The notes: generated from the sequence alone by a model not told the origin. A stretch of DNA of 15,053 nt from Cellulomonas sp. (GCA_031178805.1 JAPSIJ010000021.1:1-15053); one strand, 5' to 3'. Counted from the stretch's first letter, positions 1 to 7,057 are shown. Translations and numbers: made by a program.

Positions 1-494
1 ACGGCGACCGGGTGCAGTTCGCCGACGCCGACCTGTGGGACCCGCGCTGGACCGACGTGCTCGACGGCCGCCGGCCGCACGCCGTGCTGTCGTCCACCGC
101 GCTGCACTGGCTGCCCGCCGACGTGCTCACCCGGGTGTACGCCGACGCGGCCCGGGTGCTGGAGCCGGGCGGCGTGCTGCTGAACGCGGACCACCTGCGC
201 GCCCCGGTCGGCCGGCCGCTGTTCGAGGAGCTCGCGGCGCGGGACGACGCGGCCACCCAGGAGCGGGACCGCGCCGCCGGCGCGCTGACCTGGGACGGCT
301 GGTGGGCCGAGCTGGTCGCCCACCCGCACTACGCGCCGCTGGCCGCCGAGCGGGAGCGCCGGTTCGCCGACCGCCCGGCCAACCCGGACCTGAGCCTGGC
401 GTTCCACGTGGCCGCGCTGCAGGCGGCGCAGTTCGGCGAGGCCGGGCCGGTCTGGCAGCACCTCGATGACTACGTCGTCCTGGCCCGCCGCTGA
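1..494 (+). CDS. class I SAM-dependent methyltransferase, C-terminal part (5' end outside window)
   Basis: The reading frame is open to the left edge of the window, so the N-terminal part with the SAM-binding Gly-rich loop is missing. About 163 residues are visible. The stretch AVLSSTALHWLP followed by ARVLEPGGVLLNADH matches motif IV and the post-motif strand of the Methyltransf_11/25-type Rossmann fold. The rest is a helical, Trp-rich C-terminal region (GWWAELVAHPHY) as in trans-aconitate-methyltransferase-like small-molecule enzymes. The substrate cannot be read from the sequence. Its last 29 nt overlap the start of the permease gene in another frame, so translation is probably coupled and it belongs to the transporter operon. 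The GTG at position 12 is internal, not a start. Confidence 0.85.
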   Translation, partial: GDRVQFADADLWDPRWTDVLDGRRPHAVLSSTALHWLPADVLTRVYADAARVLEPGGVLLNADHLRAPVGRPLFEELAARDDAATQERDRAAGALTWDGWWAELVAHPHYAPLAAERERRFADRPANPDLSLAFHVAALQAAQFGEAGPVWQHLDDYVVLARR

Positions 495-1503
495 CCTGGG
501 CCGCCGGGCCGCCGGGACGGCCGGCGCGCTGCTGGTGCTGGCCGCCGTCGTGGTCCTGGCGGTCGGCGCCGGCGGCGGCGAGATCACCTGGGCGCAGACC
601 GCCCGGTCCCTGGCGGCCCACGCCGGGCTGCCGGTTTCGCCGCCACCCGGCCTGACGGACTCGGTGGTGTGGCAGCTGCGGGTGCCCCGCGTGCTGCTCG
701 CCGCCGTGGCCGGCGCCGGGCTCGCCACCTGCGGGGCCGTGCTGCAGGCGGTGACCCGGAACGCGCTGGCGGAGCCGTACCTGCTCGGCGTCTCCTCCGG
801 CGCGTCGACGGGCGCGGTGCTGGTCCTGGTCGCCGGCCTCGGCTCCGGCGCGGTGTCCCTGGCGGGCGGCGCGCTGGTCGGCGGCCTGACGGCGTTCGCT
901 TTGGTGCTCGCGCTGCTCGGCCGGGGGTCGGCGGGCGCGAGCCGGCTCGTGCTCACCGGCGTGGTCGTGGGGCAGCTGTTCTCCGCCGTGACGTCGCTCG
1001 TGCTGCTCGGCTGGGGCGACGCGGACAGCACCCGCGGGCTGACCTACTGGCTGGTCGGGTCGCTGGCCGCCGCCCGGTGGCCCGCCGTGCTGCTCTGCGC
1101 CGCGGTCACGGCGGTGGCGCTGGTGGTGCTGCGGGTGGTCGCCGCGGACCTGGACGCCTTCGCGTTCGGCACCCGGACGGCCGAGTCGCTCGGCGTGCCG
1201 GTGGCCGCGGTGCGGCGCACCGCCCTGGTGACGACGGCGGCGATGACCGCGGTGGTGGTGGCGAGCGTCGGCGCCATCGGGTTCGTCGGCCTGATCGTGC
1301 CGCACGCGGTGCGCGCGCTGGTCGGCCCGCTGCACCGGGTGCTGCTGCCGGTGAGCGCCGTGGGCGGCGCGGTGTTCCTGGTGCTCGCCGACACGGTCGG
1401 CCGGATCGCCCTCGCGCCGCGCCAGCTGCCGGCGGGCGTGGTGACGGCGCTGCTCGGGGTGCCGGCGTTCCTGGCGGTCCTGCACCGCCGGGAGCGGTCG
1501 TGA
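466..1503 (+). CDS. FecCD-family ABC transporter permease
   Basis: This is a 345-residue polytopic membrane protein of the BtuC/FecCD family, which forms the inner-membrane channel of importers for siderophores, haem, corrinoids and related cofactors. Family marks are LRVPRVLLAAVAGAGLATCG near residues 74-93, the following block with RNALAEPYLLGVSSGAS (about 99-115), and near the C-terminus GFVGLIVPHAVR, the loop that contacts the ATPase. Length is normal for the family. The ATG at 466 lies inside the methyltransferase gene, 29 nt before its stop, with no clear Shine-Dalgarno sequence, which suggests translational coupling; the next alternative starts fall within the first membrane segment. 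The 3' end overlaps the ATPase start. No periplasmic binding-protein gene is visible; it may lie upstream of the window. A proposed F420-0 importer is one possible identity. Confidence 0.93.
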   Translation: MTTSSWPAADLGRRAAGTAGALLVLAAVVVLAVGAGGGEITWAQTARSLAAHAGLPVSPPPGLTDSVVWQLRVPRVLLAAVAGAGLATCGAVLQAVTRNALAEPYLLGVSSGASTGAVLVLVAGLGSGAVSLAGGALVGGLTAFALVLALLGRGSAGASRLVLTGVVVGQLFSAVTSLVLLGWGDADSTRGLTYWLVGSLAAARWPAVLLCAAVTAVALVVLRVVAADLDAFAFGTRTAESLGVPVAAVRRTALVTTAAMTAVVVASVGAIGFVGLIVPHAVRALVGPLHRVLLPVSAVGGAVFLVLADTVGRIALAPRQLPAGVVTALLGVPAFLAVLHRRERS

Positions 1504-2297
1504 CCGCCGCCGGCCCGCGCGCGGTGCCGGTCGCCGCCCGCGGGCTGACGGTGCGGGTGCGCGGCCGGGCGGCCCCGCTGCTCGACGCCGTGGACCTCGC
1601 CGCGCCCGCGGGCCGGGTCACCGCCCTGGTCGGGCCGAACGGCTCGGGGAAGTCGACGCTGCTCGGCTGCCTCGCCGGGTCGGGGGCGGCGCAGGCCGGG
1701 GCGGTGCTGCTCGACGGCCGGGCCCTGGCGACCGTCCCCCGGGCGGAGCGGGCGCGGACGGTGGCCGTGATGGAGCAGAGCGCGGACACCGACACCGACC
1801 TGACGGTGGCCGACGTGGTGGCCCTCGGCCGGCTCCCGCACCGGGGGCGGCTGTCCGCGCCGGGCGCCCGGGACGGCGCGGTGTGCGCCGCCGCGCTCGC
1901 CACGGTCGGGCTCGGCGACGCGGGCCGGCGCCGGTGGCGGACGCTGTCCGGCGGCGAGCGGCAGCGGGTGCACGTGGCGCGGGTGCTCGCCCAGGAGCCG
2001 GCGGTGCTGCTCCTCGACGAGCCGACCAACCACCTGGACGTGCAGCACCAGCACGAGCTGCTGGCCCTGCTCGGCCGCACCGGCCTGACCGTCGTGGTGG
2101 TGCTGCACGACCTCGCGCTCGCCGCCCGGTACTGCGACGCGCTCGTCGTGCTGCACGAGGGCCGGGTGCACGGCGCGGGCACGCCCGCCGAGGTGCTGAC
2201 CCCGGCGCTGCTGCGCCGGGTGTTCGGGGTGACCGCGGAGGTCACCGCGGCCGGCGACCGGGTGCGGGTGGAGGTGACCGGGCCGGCGGCGGGCTGA
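1500..2297 (+). CDS. ABC transporter ATP-binding protein of the FecCD-type importer
   Basis: This 265-residue nucleotide-binding protein powers the permease encoded just upstream. Visible motifs in order are Walker A GPNGSGKST (45-53), Q-loop Gln93, signature LSGGERQRV (149-157), Walker B VLLLDEP (169-175), D-loop TNHLD and switch His203. The order and spacing match FecE/BtuD/HmuV-type ATPases. The GTG at 1500 overlaps the permease stop as GTGA, a classical coupled junction; the same frame is open further upstream but that part is only a shadow of the permease gene. The block with MEQSADTDTDLTVADVVALG resembles, from memory, the actinobacterial ATPases modelled as TIGR03873 (proposed F420-0 transporter), but this is not proven. 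The gene ends the plus-strand operon and faces a convergent gene. Confidence 0.93.
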   Translation: MTAAGPRAVPVAARGLTVRVRGRAAPLLDAVDLAAPAGRVTALVGPNGSGKSTLLGCLAGSGAAQAGAVLLDGRALATVPRAERARTVAVMEQSADTDTDLTVADVVALGRLPHRGRLSAPGARDGAVCAAALATVGLGDAGRRRWRTLSGGERQRVHVARVLAQEPAVLLLDEPTNHLDVQHQHELLALLGRTGLTVVVVLHDLALAARYCDALVVLHEGRVHGAGTPAEVLTPALLRRVFGVTAEVTAAGDRVRVEVTGPAAG

Positions 2298-2324
2298 CCC
2301 GCGGCCGCGCGGTCCGGTGGTCAG
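2294..2324. terminator. terminator-like inverted repeat between convergent genes
   Basis: CTGACC (2294-2299) pairs with GGTCAG (2319-2324), and inside it CCGCG (2299-2312 with loop GCCG) pairs with CGCGG. The two TGA stop codons of the ATPase gene and of the opposing small gene both lie in the outer arms. There is no T-tract, which is common in high-GC actinobacteria. Probably a bidirectional terminator. Confidence 0.5.
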
Positions 2325-2617
2325 GGGCGGGGGTCGACCCGCCGCCACGGCTTGTCGTCGCGGCGGCGGCCCATCCCCGCCGCGCAGCGGGGGCAGACCC
2401 GCTCGACCCGGTCGGCCGTGCCGCCCGTGGCGGGCTGCACGTCGGGCCACCGCACGTGCGGGAACCGCAGCAGCGAGGAGCGGTGCAGCGACAGCCCGCA
2501 GACGGTCTCGTTCCGGCCGGGCTCCCAGGCGTGCACCTCCCCGGCGGGGGCGCGGACGCCGTCGGGGTCGGTCCACTGGCTGGAGGCCGCGACGGCGGCG
2601 GACTTCGGGCGGGGCAC
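2321..2617 (-). CDS. small conserved-type protein with Cys/His pairs (possible zinc site), function unknown
   Basis: I do not recognise a named family. The 98-residue product has a basic start (PRPK), a stretch around HAWEPGRNETVCGLSLH, then FPHV and VCPRC. Cys40, His45, His54, Cys75 and Cys78 could form a zinc-ribbon-like site; this is inference from spacing only. The tail is Arg-rich. The GTG at 2617 is chosen because TAGCGT lies 7 nt upstream (2625-2630), the leaderless-promoter arrangement seen at several other genes here. The frame is open much further upstream, but that part is antisense-style shadow of the glycosylase-like gene. It lies 53 nt downstream of that gene on the same strand and could be partly co-transcribed. 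The nucleic-acid-related neighbour and the Cys pairs make a nucleic-acid-binding role conceivable but unproven. Confidence 0.7.
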   Translation of the reverse strand: MPRPKSAAVAASSQWTDPDGVRAPAGEVHAWEPGRNETVCGLSLHRSSLLRFPHVRWPDVQPATGGTADRVERVCPRCAAGMGRRRDDKPWRRVDPRP

Positions 2618-2624
2618 CCCTCCG

Positions 2625-2630
2625 ACGCTA
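2625..2630 (-). promoter_or_regulatory. -10-like TAGCGT box, leaderless arrangement
   Basis: TAGCGT on the minus strand ends 7 nt before the GTG at 2617. A TANNNT hexamer at this distance puts the transcription start on the start codon. A GGAGG sits in between but only 1 nt from GTG, too close to act as a ribosome-binding site. Confidence 0.5.
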
Positions 2631-2670
2631 GCCACGCCGCGCCGGACCGCCACCGGAACGGCGACCCGGG

Positions 2671-3669
2671 TCAGGCGGGCGCGGCGCCCGGGTCGTCGGC
2701 GAGCACCGCGGCGCAGGCGGCGAGCAGCCGCCCGCGCAGCTCCTGCGCGGCGCGGGCGAACCCGCGCTGGCGCCGGACGTACTCGGCCTTGCCCTCCGGC
2801 GTCTCGATCGCGAGGGCCGCCAGCCCGTAGGACGAGACGTCGTACGGCGAGGCCTGCATGTCCACGACCCGGATCTCCCGGGCGAGCGCGAAGGCGTCGA
2901 GCAGCAGGTCGCCCGGGACGGCGGGGCCGAGCTTGAGCGCCCACTTGTACAGGTCCATGTTCGCGTGCAGGCAGCCGGGCTGCTCCATCGCGACCTGGGT
3001 CTCCCGGGACGGCTGCAGGGTGTTGCGCGGGGCGGCGTCCGGCGTGAAGAACCGGAAGGCGTCGATGTGGGTGCACCGGATCCGGTGCGCCTCCACCACC
3101 GCGTCGGTGCCGGCGCCGCCGAGGCGCAGCGGGAGGCGGTGCCGGTGCGCGTCGTCGCCCTCGCGGTAGACCATCGCCCACTCGTGCAGCCCGAAGCAGC
3201 CGGTGGCCGCGGGCCGGCGGGCGGTCGCCCCGACCAGCGCGTGCACGTACCGCACGGTGCTGCCGCGGTCGGCGAGGAAGGCCGGGACGTCGAGCGCCAC
3301 CGTGCCGTCGGAGGCCGTGCGGTACCAGCGCCACCCCGCGTGCGGCGGGCCGTCGTCCGGGCCGCCGACCGGGTCCGCGGCGAGGGCGACGCCCGCGCCG
3401 GGGTGCCAGCGGCGCAGCTGCGCCGGCTTCGCCGGGTAGTACTCGAACAGGAAGTCCTCGATCGCGTGCCGCTCCCCGCGGGCGCGCCGGGCCCGGTGGC
3501 CGGCGGTCAGCGCGTCCGCCCGCGCCGCGTGCGCCGCCGCGCGCTCGCGCCAGGCCGCCGGGTCGAGGACGGCGGCGGGCACGGCGGCGGGACCGGCCGC
3601 GGGACCGGGCGCGGGACCGGGCCCGGCCGCGGCGGCCGGTCCGGCCACGGCGGGGTCGGTGACGGTCAT
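2671..3669 (-). CDS. actinobacterial protein annotated as 3-methyladenine DNA glycosylase
   Basis: This 332-residue protein resembles a family common in actinobacteria and usually labelled 3-methyladenine DNA glycosylase. I recognise it by HAIEDFLFEYYPAKPAQLRRW (about 69-89), the GCFGLHEWAMVYR block, the HIDAFRFFT block with TPDAAPRNTLQPSRE, and GCLHANMDLYKWALKLGP. The label is doubtful: no helix-hairpin-helix glycosylase motif or AlkA/Tag/AAG signature is visible, and I know of no enzymatic proof. The first ~35 residues are Ala/Pro/Gly-rich and encoded by short tandem repeats, unlike the conserved rest. The ATG at 3669 overlaps the EamA gene stop as ATGA, so it is the third gene of a tetR-eamA unit. 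Length is slightly above the usual ~300 because of the low-complexity N-terminus. Confidence 0.85.
   Translation of the reverse strand: MTVTDPAVAGPAAAAGPGPAPGPAAGPAAVPAAVLDPAAWRERAAAHAARADALTAGHRARRARGERHAIEDFLFEYYPAKPAQLRRWHPGAGVALAADPVGGPDDGPPHAGWRWYRTASDGTVALDVPAFLADRGSTVRYVHALVGATARRPAATGCFGLHEWAMVYREGDDAHRHRLPLRLGGAGTDAVVEAHRIRCTHIDAFRFFTPDAAPRNTLQPSRETQVAMEQPGCLHANMDLYKWALKLGPAVPGDLLLDAFALAREIRVVDMQASPYDVSSYGLAALAIETPEGKAEYVRRQRGFARAAQELRGRLLAACAAVLADDPGAAPA
3587..3622. repeat. three tandem 12-bp repeats (GCGGGACCGGSC)
   Basis: Three consecutive copies, 3587-3598, 3599-3610 and 3611-3622, differ at one base (C or G at position 11). They lie inside the 5' end of the glycosylase-like gene and encode a Pro-Ala-x-Gly tetrapeptide repeat. 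As the unit is four codons, copy-number change would keep the frame. Confidence 0.8.
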
Positions 3670-4709
3670 GACGTCCAGGGTAGGTTCCGCCGGCGGCGTG
3701 CCCGACCGCCGAGCCGGACGGCCGGGGTGCCCCGCGCCGGGGCGGTCAGCACCGCGAGGCAGGCGACGACGAGGCCGACCCCGACCCAGCCGGCCACGGG
3801 CAGCCGCTCCCCCACGACCACCACCGCCAGGACGGCGGCCACGACCGGCTCGAGCAGCGTGAGCGTCGTGGCGGTGCTCACCGGCACCCGGGCCAGCCCC
3901 CAGCCGAACAGCACGTAGCCGGCGAACATCGGCACCAGCGCCATGTAGGCCCCGACCGCCGCGGCGCCCCACGAGTCCAGCAGCGGCGCGCCGGTCACCG
4001 CGAGCACCGGCAGCAGCAGCACGCCGCCGACCCCGAACACGGCCCCCATCGCCGCCCGCGACGGGACGCCGGCGCGCATCAGCCGGTGCGCCACCCACGA
4101 GTACAGGGCGTAGGTCAGCCCGGCGACGAGACCGAGCGCGACGCCGAGGGCCGACTCCCCCGCCGTCGGGCCGCCGGCGCCCGGCCCGCCGGGGGAGCCG
4201 CCGTGGGCGCCACCGTGGGTACCGCCGCCCGCGAGGGCCTGCGCCACGGACAGCAGCACCACCCCGGCGAGCCCGGCCGCCGCCGCGACCAGCCACCGGC
4301 GGGACAGCCGCCGCCCGTCCACGACGCGCTCCACCACGGCGGCGGCGAGCGGGGCGGAGCCGAGCGACACGACGGTGCCGACCGCGACGCCCGCCAGGTG
4401 CATCGAGGAGTAGAAGGCGAGCGGGTACACCGCGACCGCCAGCCCGCCGGCGGCGACCAGCCCGCGCCGGTCCCGCAGCACCGCCCGGTGCCGGGCCACG
4501 CCCCGCCCCGCCACCGCGGCCTGCAGCAGGCCGCCGAGCCCCATCGCGACCGCGCCGATCGCCAGCGGGCCGACGCCGGGCGCGAACGTCGCGGCGGTGC
4601 CGGTGGTCCCCCACAGCACGGAGGCGGCGAGCACCGCGAGGGTGCCCAGGGCGGGACCCCGGTCCGGGGTGCCGGCGACCGGCGCGGTCGCCAGGGCCGG
4701 GGCGGTCAC
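3666..4709 (-). CDS. EamA-family (DMT superfamily) transporter
   Basis: This 347-residue membrane protein has two EamA repeats of five membrane helices each: the first begins with LAVLAASVLWGTTGTAATF (about 24-42), the second with GLVAGLTYALYSWVAHRLM (193-211) and ends with TLTLLEPVVAAVLAVVVVGE before a final helix. This is the RhaT/YdcZ-like drug/metabolite exporter fold; members export amino acids, metabolites or drugs, and the substrate cannot be read here. The loop between the repeats carries a Gly/His-rich insertion at residues 160-182. The GTG at 4709 overlaps the tetR stop as GTGA, and the 3' end overlaps the next gene as ATGA. The regulator upstream is therefore probably its repressor, relieved by the exported compound or a relative. 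Confidence 0.92.
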   Translation of the reverse strand: MTAPALATAPVAGTPDRGPALGTLAVLAASVLWGTTGTAATFAPGVGPLAIGAVAMGLGGLLQAAVAGRGVARHRAVLRDRRGLVAAGGLAVAVYPLAFYSSMHLAGVAVGTVVSLGSAPLAAAVVERVVDGRRLSRRWLVAAAAGLAGVVLLSVAQALAGGGTHGGAHGGSPGGPGAGGPTAGESALGVALGLVAGLTYALYSWVAHRLMRAGVPSRAAMGAVFGVGGVLLLPVLAVTGAPLLDSWGAAAVGAYMALVPMFAGYVLFGWGLARVPVSTATTLTLLEPVVAAVLAVVVVGERLPVAGWVGVGLVVACLAVLTAPARGTPAVRLGGRARRRRNLPWTS

Positions 4710-5284
4710 GCCGTCGCCAGCAGGTCCGCGACCAGCGCGCGGACCCGCCGCAGCCGGTGGTCGTCGCCCTCGAGCCCCGCCCGCACCATCGCACCCTCCA
4801 GCAGGAACGCCACGTGCTCGGCGAGCCGCGCCGCCCGGGCGGGGTCGTCCGGCAGCAGGTCGCGCAGGTGGCCGGCGACGATCGCCTCGACCTCCTCCTT
4901 GTGCGCGCGCACGACCGCGCGGCCGGGGTCGCCCGCGGGCAGCTCGGCGGCGGCGTTCAGCAGCCCGCAGCCCCGGAACCGGACGTCGCCGAGGTGCGCG
5001 TGGTCCGCGTAGGCGTCGACCACCGCCAGCACCCGCGCCCGGGGGTCGTCCCCGGCGGCGGCGAGCCGCGCCCGGTACAGGTCCAGCCACTCCGCGTGCC
5101 GCGCGCCCAGGTACGCCGTGACGAGGTCGGCCTTGGAGGCGAAGTTGTTGTAGAGGCTCATCTTGGCCACCCCGGCGTCGGCCGTGATGGTGTCGATGCC
5201 CGTGCCGGCGATGCCGTCGGCGTAGAACCGGGCCGCGGCGGCGGCGAGCAGCCGGTCCCGCGCGGGTCGTGCTCGTCCGGCCAC
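4706..5284 (-). CDS. TetR/AcrR-family transcriptional regulator
   Basis: This 192-residue protein has the TetR N-terminal DNA-binding domain: RDRLLAAAAARFYADG (9-24) as helix 1 and a helix-turn-helix over about 30-50, with GIDTITADAGVAKMSLYNNF the recognition region. The ligand-binding C-terminal part includes FRGCGLLNAAAE and resembles the family with a Cys before a short Asn-containing segment; the ligand is unknown. The GTG at 5284 has GGAG (minus strand, 5290-5293) at 5 nt spacing. A perfect palindrome GGTAGAC-CT-GTCTACC lies 20 bp further upstream and is very probably its own operator, so the tetR-eamA-glycosylase unit is likely self-repressed. The gene sits 45 bp downstream of the polymerase gene on the same strand, and its stop overlaps the exporter start. 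Confidence 0.95.
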   Translation of the reverse strand: MAGRARPARDRLLAAAAARFYADGIAGTGIDTITADAGVAKMSLYNNFASKADLVTAYLGARHAEWLDLYRARLAAAGDDPRARVLAVVDAYADHAHLGDVRFRGCGLLNAAAELPAGDPGRAVVRAHKEEVEAIVAGHLRDLLPDDPARAARLAEHVAFLLEGAMVRAGLEGDDHRLRRVRALVADLLATA

Positions 5285-5304
5285 GGGCGCTCCGCTCTCG
5301 ACTA

Positions 5305-5320
5305 GGTAGACCTGTCTACC
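5305..5320. promoter_or_regulatory. TetR-type operator, perfect 16-bp palindrome
   Basis: GGTAGAC-CT-GTCTACC is a perfect inverted repeat in the 45-bp gap between the polymerase stop and the tetR start. The core TAGACnnGTCTA has the half-sites reported for TetR-family LmrA/YxaF boxes of Bacillus subtilis (recalled, not searched). Its position 20 bp before the tetR start codon fits promoter occlusion and autoregulation. The polymerase gene ends just before it, so it most likely controls only tetR and the genes after it. Confidence 0.85.
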
Positions 5321-5329
5321 CAGCGATGG

Positions 5330-7042
5330 TCACACGGCATCCGCGTAGCTGTCCACCACCGAGACATCGAGCGCGAACTCCACCGGGGTGTCCCCGAACA
5401 GCAGCCGCCCGGCCTCCACCGCGGCCTCGCGCACCAGCACCGCGACCCGGTCGGCGACGTCGGCCGGGGCGTGCACCATGATCTCGTCGTGCAGGAAGAA
5501 CACGAGGTGCGGCCGCCCGGGCACGTCCAGCAGCCGGCGCCGCAGCACCGCCATCCAGCACAGCGCCCACTCCGCCGCGGTGCCCTGGACGACGAAGTTC
5601 CGGGTGAACCGGCCCCAGTCGCGGGACCGCCGCCGGGCGTCCCGCACGTCCTCCGGCGCGGCGCCCTCCGCCGACGCCGCCTGCCGCTCCGCCAGCCACG
5701 CTGCGCTCGGCAGCGGTGAAGACCGGCCGAGCCAGGTGGTGACCTGCTCGCCGCGCTCCCCCGCGCGCGCCGCCTCCTCGACCAGCGCGACGGCCCGGGG
5801 GTACGCCCGACCGAGCTGCGGCATCAGCACGGCGCTGGCGCCGGTCGTCGCCCCGTAGATGGCGCCGAGCATCGCGTACTTGGCCTGCGTCCGGTCGGCG
5901 ACGATGCCGGCCTGCACCACCGCGGCGTACAGGTCCGCCTGGCGGCCGGCCGCCGCCATCGCCCCGTCGCCCGACATCGCGGCGAGCACCCGCGGCTCGA
6001 GCTGCGCGGCGTCCGCGACGACCAGCCGCCAGCCCGGGTCGGCCCGCACGGCGTCCCGGATCCCGGCGGGCAGCTGCAGCGCGCCGCCGCCGCTGCTCGC
6101 CCAGCGCCCGGTCACCACGCCGCCGGGCACGTAGTCCGGCCGGAACCGGCCGTCGTGCACCCAGCGGTCCAGCCACGCCCAGCCGTTGGCGGACAGCAGC
6201 CGCGCGAGCTTCTTGTACTCCAGCAGCGGCTCGCGCACCGGGTGGTCGAGGGCCCGGATCTCGGCCGTCCGGGTCGAGGGCACGTCGAGCCCGGCCGCGC
6301 GCAGCGCGCGGAGCAGCTCGGGCTGGGAGTCCGGGTTCAGGCCGGGGCGGTCCAGCGCCGCCCCCACCTGCTCCGCCAGCGCCGCCAGCAGCGCGGGGCG
6401 CGCGCCCTCCCGGGGCCGGGGCCCCAGCAGCCGGGTCAGCAGCGCGTCGTGCACGTCGGGGCGGAACGGCATCCCGTCGTGCCGCATCTCCGCGGCGATC
6501 AGCGCGCCGGTCGACTCCGCCGCGAGCAGCAGCCGCAGGCGCCCGTCGTCGCCCGCCTCCGTCAGCGCCCGCAGCTGCCGGCGCAGCTCCGCGGGCACGT
6601 CCGGCGCGGCGTCGGGCACCGCGGCGGGCAGGTCGTCGAACAGGCTGGGCGCGTCCGCCTCGTGCGGGCCGGTGCCGCCGGCCGGCGCCGCCCGGTCCCA
6701 CGGCCCCTCGGGCGCCCGGGCGACCGCCGTCCCCGCCGCCCGGGTGCTGCGGCGCAGGATCGTGTGGCACAGCCGCAGGTCGTGGGCCCGCGCCACCCGC
6801 ACGCCGGCGGCGAGCAGGTCGGGATACCAGTGCTCGGTGTCGTCCCACACCCACCGGGGGCGGTCGGCCTCGCGGGTCCCGCCGGCGGCCTCGCGCTCGG
6901 CCACGACGGCGGCCAGCCCGTCCCCCGGCACCCGCACCGGCGCGCCCAGGTCGCCCGCCTCCGCGGCGGCCACGTCGCGCGCCTCGCGCAGCACGGCACC
7001 GCCCGGGCGCTCCGGGTCGACGGCGACGAGGAGGAGCGGCAC
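5330..7042 (-). CDS. Pol I-like bifunctional 3'-5' exonuclease/DNA polymerase (family A)
   Basis: A 570-residue family A polymerase of the short actinobacterial type that lacks a 5' nuclease domain. The polymerase motifs are at the C-terminus: motif A DAAQLEPR (344-351; Pol I has DYSQIELR), motif B from Arg384 and Lys388 through Tyr396-Gly397, and motif C HDE (518-520). The Pol I O-helix aromatic (E. coli Phe762) is replaced by Leu392. The N-terminal third holds a degenerate exonuclease-like region in which I cannot find clear DEDD acids, so proofreading is uncertain; this is a different enzyme from housekeeping PolA, with a likely repair role. Start choice: GTG at 7042 has GGGAG 10 nt upstream; ATG at 7051 and GTG at 7072 are alternatives with poor spacing or none. 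Confidence 0.9.
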   Translation of the reverse strand: MPLLLVAVDPERPGGAVLREARDVAAAEAGDLGAPVRVPGDGLAAVVAEREAAGGTREADRPRWVWDDTEHWYPDLLAAGVRVARAHDLRLCHTILRRSTRAAGTAVARAPEGPWDRAAPAGGTGPHEADAPSLFDDLPAAVPDAAPDVPAELRRQLRALTEAGDDGRLRLLLAAESTGALIAAEMRHDGMPFRPDVHDALLTRLLGPRPREGARPALLAALAEQVGAALDRPGLNPDSQPELLRALRAAGLDVPSTRTAEIRALDHPVREPLLEYKKLARLLSANGWAWLDRWVHDGRFRPDYVPGGVVTGRWASSGGGALQLPAGIRDAVRADPGWRLVVADAAQLEPRVLAAMSGDGAMAAAGRQADLYAAVVQAGIVADRTQAKYAMLGAIYGATTGASAVLMPQLGRAYPRAVALVEEAARAGERGEQVTTWLGRSSPLPSAAWLAERQAASAEGAAPEDVRDARRRSRDWGRFTRNFVVQGTAAEWALCWMAVLRRRLLDVPGRPHLVFFLHDEIMVHAPADVADRVAVLVREAAVEAGRLLFGDTPVEFALDVSVVDSYADAV

Positions 7043-7052
7043 GCCGACCATT

Positions 7053-7057
7053 CTCCC
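7053..7057 (-). promoter_or_regulatory. Shine-Dalgarno GGGAG deciding the polymerase start
   Basis: GGGAG on the minus strand lies 1 nt from the ATG at 7051 but 10 nt from the GTG at 7042, so the GTG is the better-placed start. Confidence 0.4.

Noticed and set aside
669..1499. Open frame continuous with the ATPase gene upstream of 1500
   Set aside because: Arg/Ala/Gly-rich sequence antiphase to the permease gene; the GTG at 1500 overlapping the permease stop is the natural ATPase start.
1044..2576. Long minus-strand open frame across the permease and ATPase genes
   Set aside because: Low-complexity Arg/Pro/Gly composition typical of antisense frames in high-GC DNA; no motifs.
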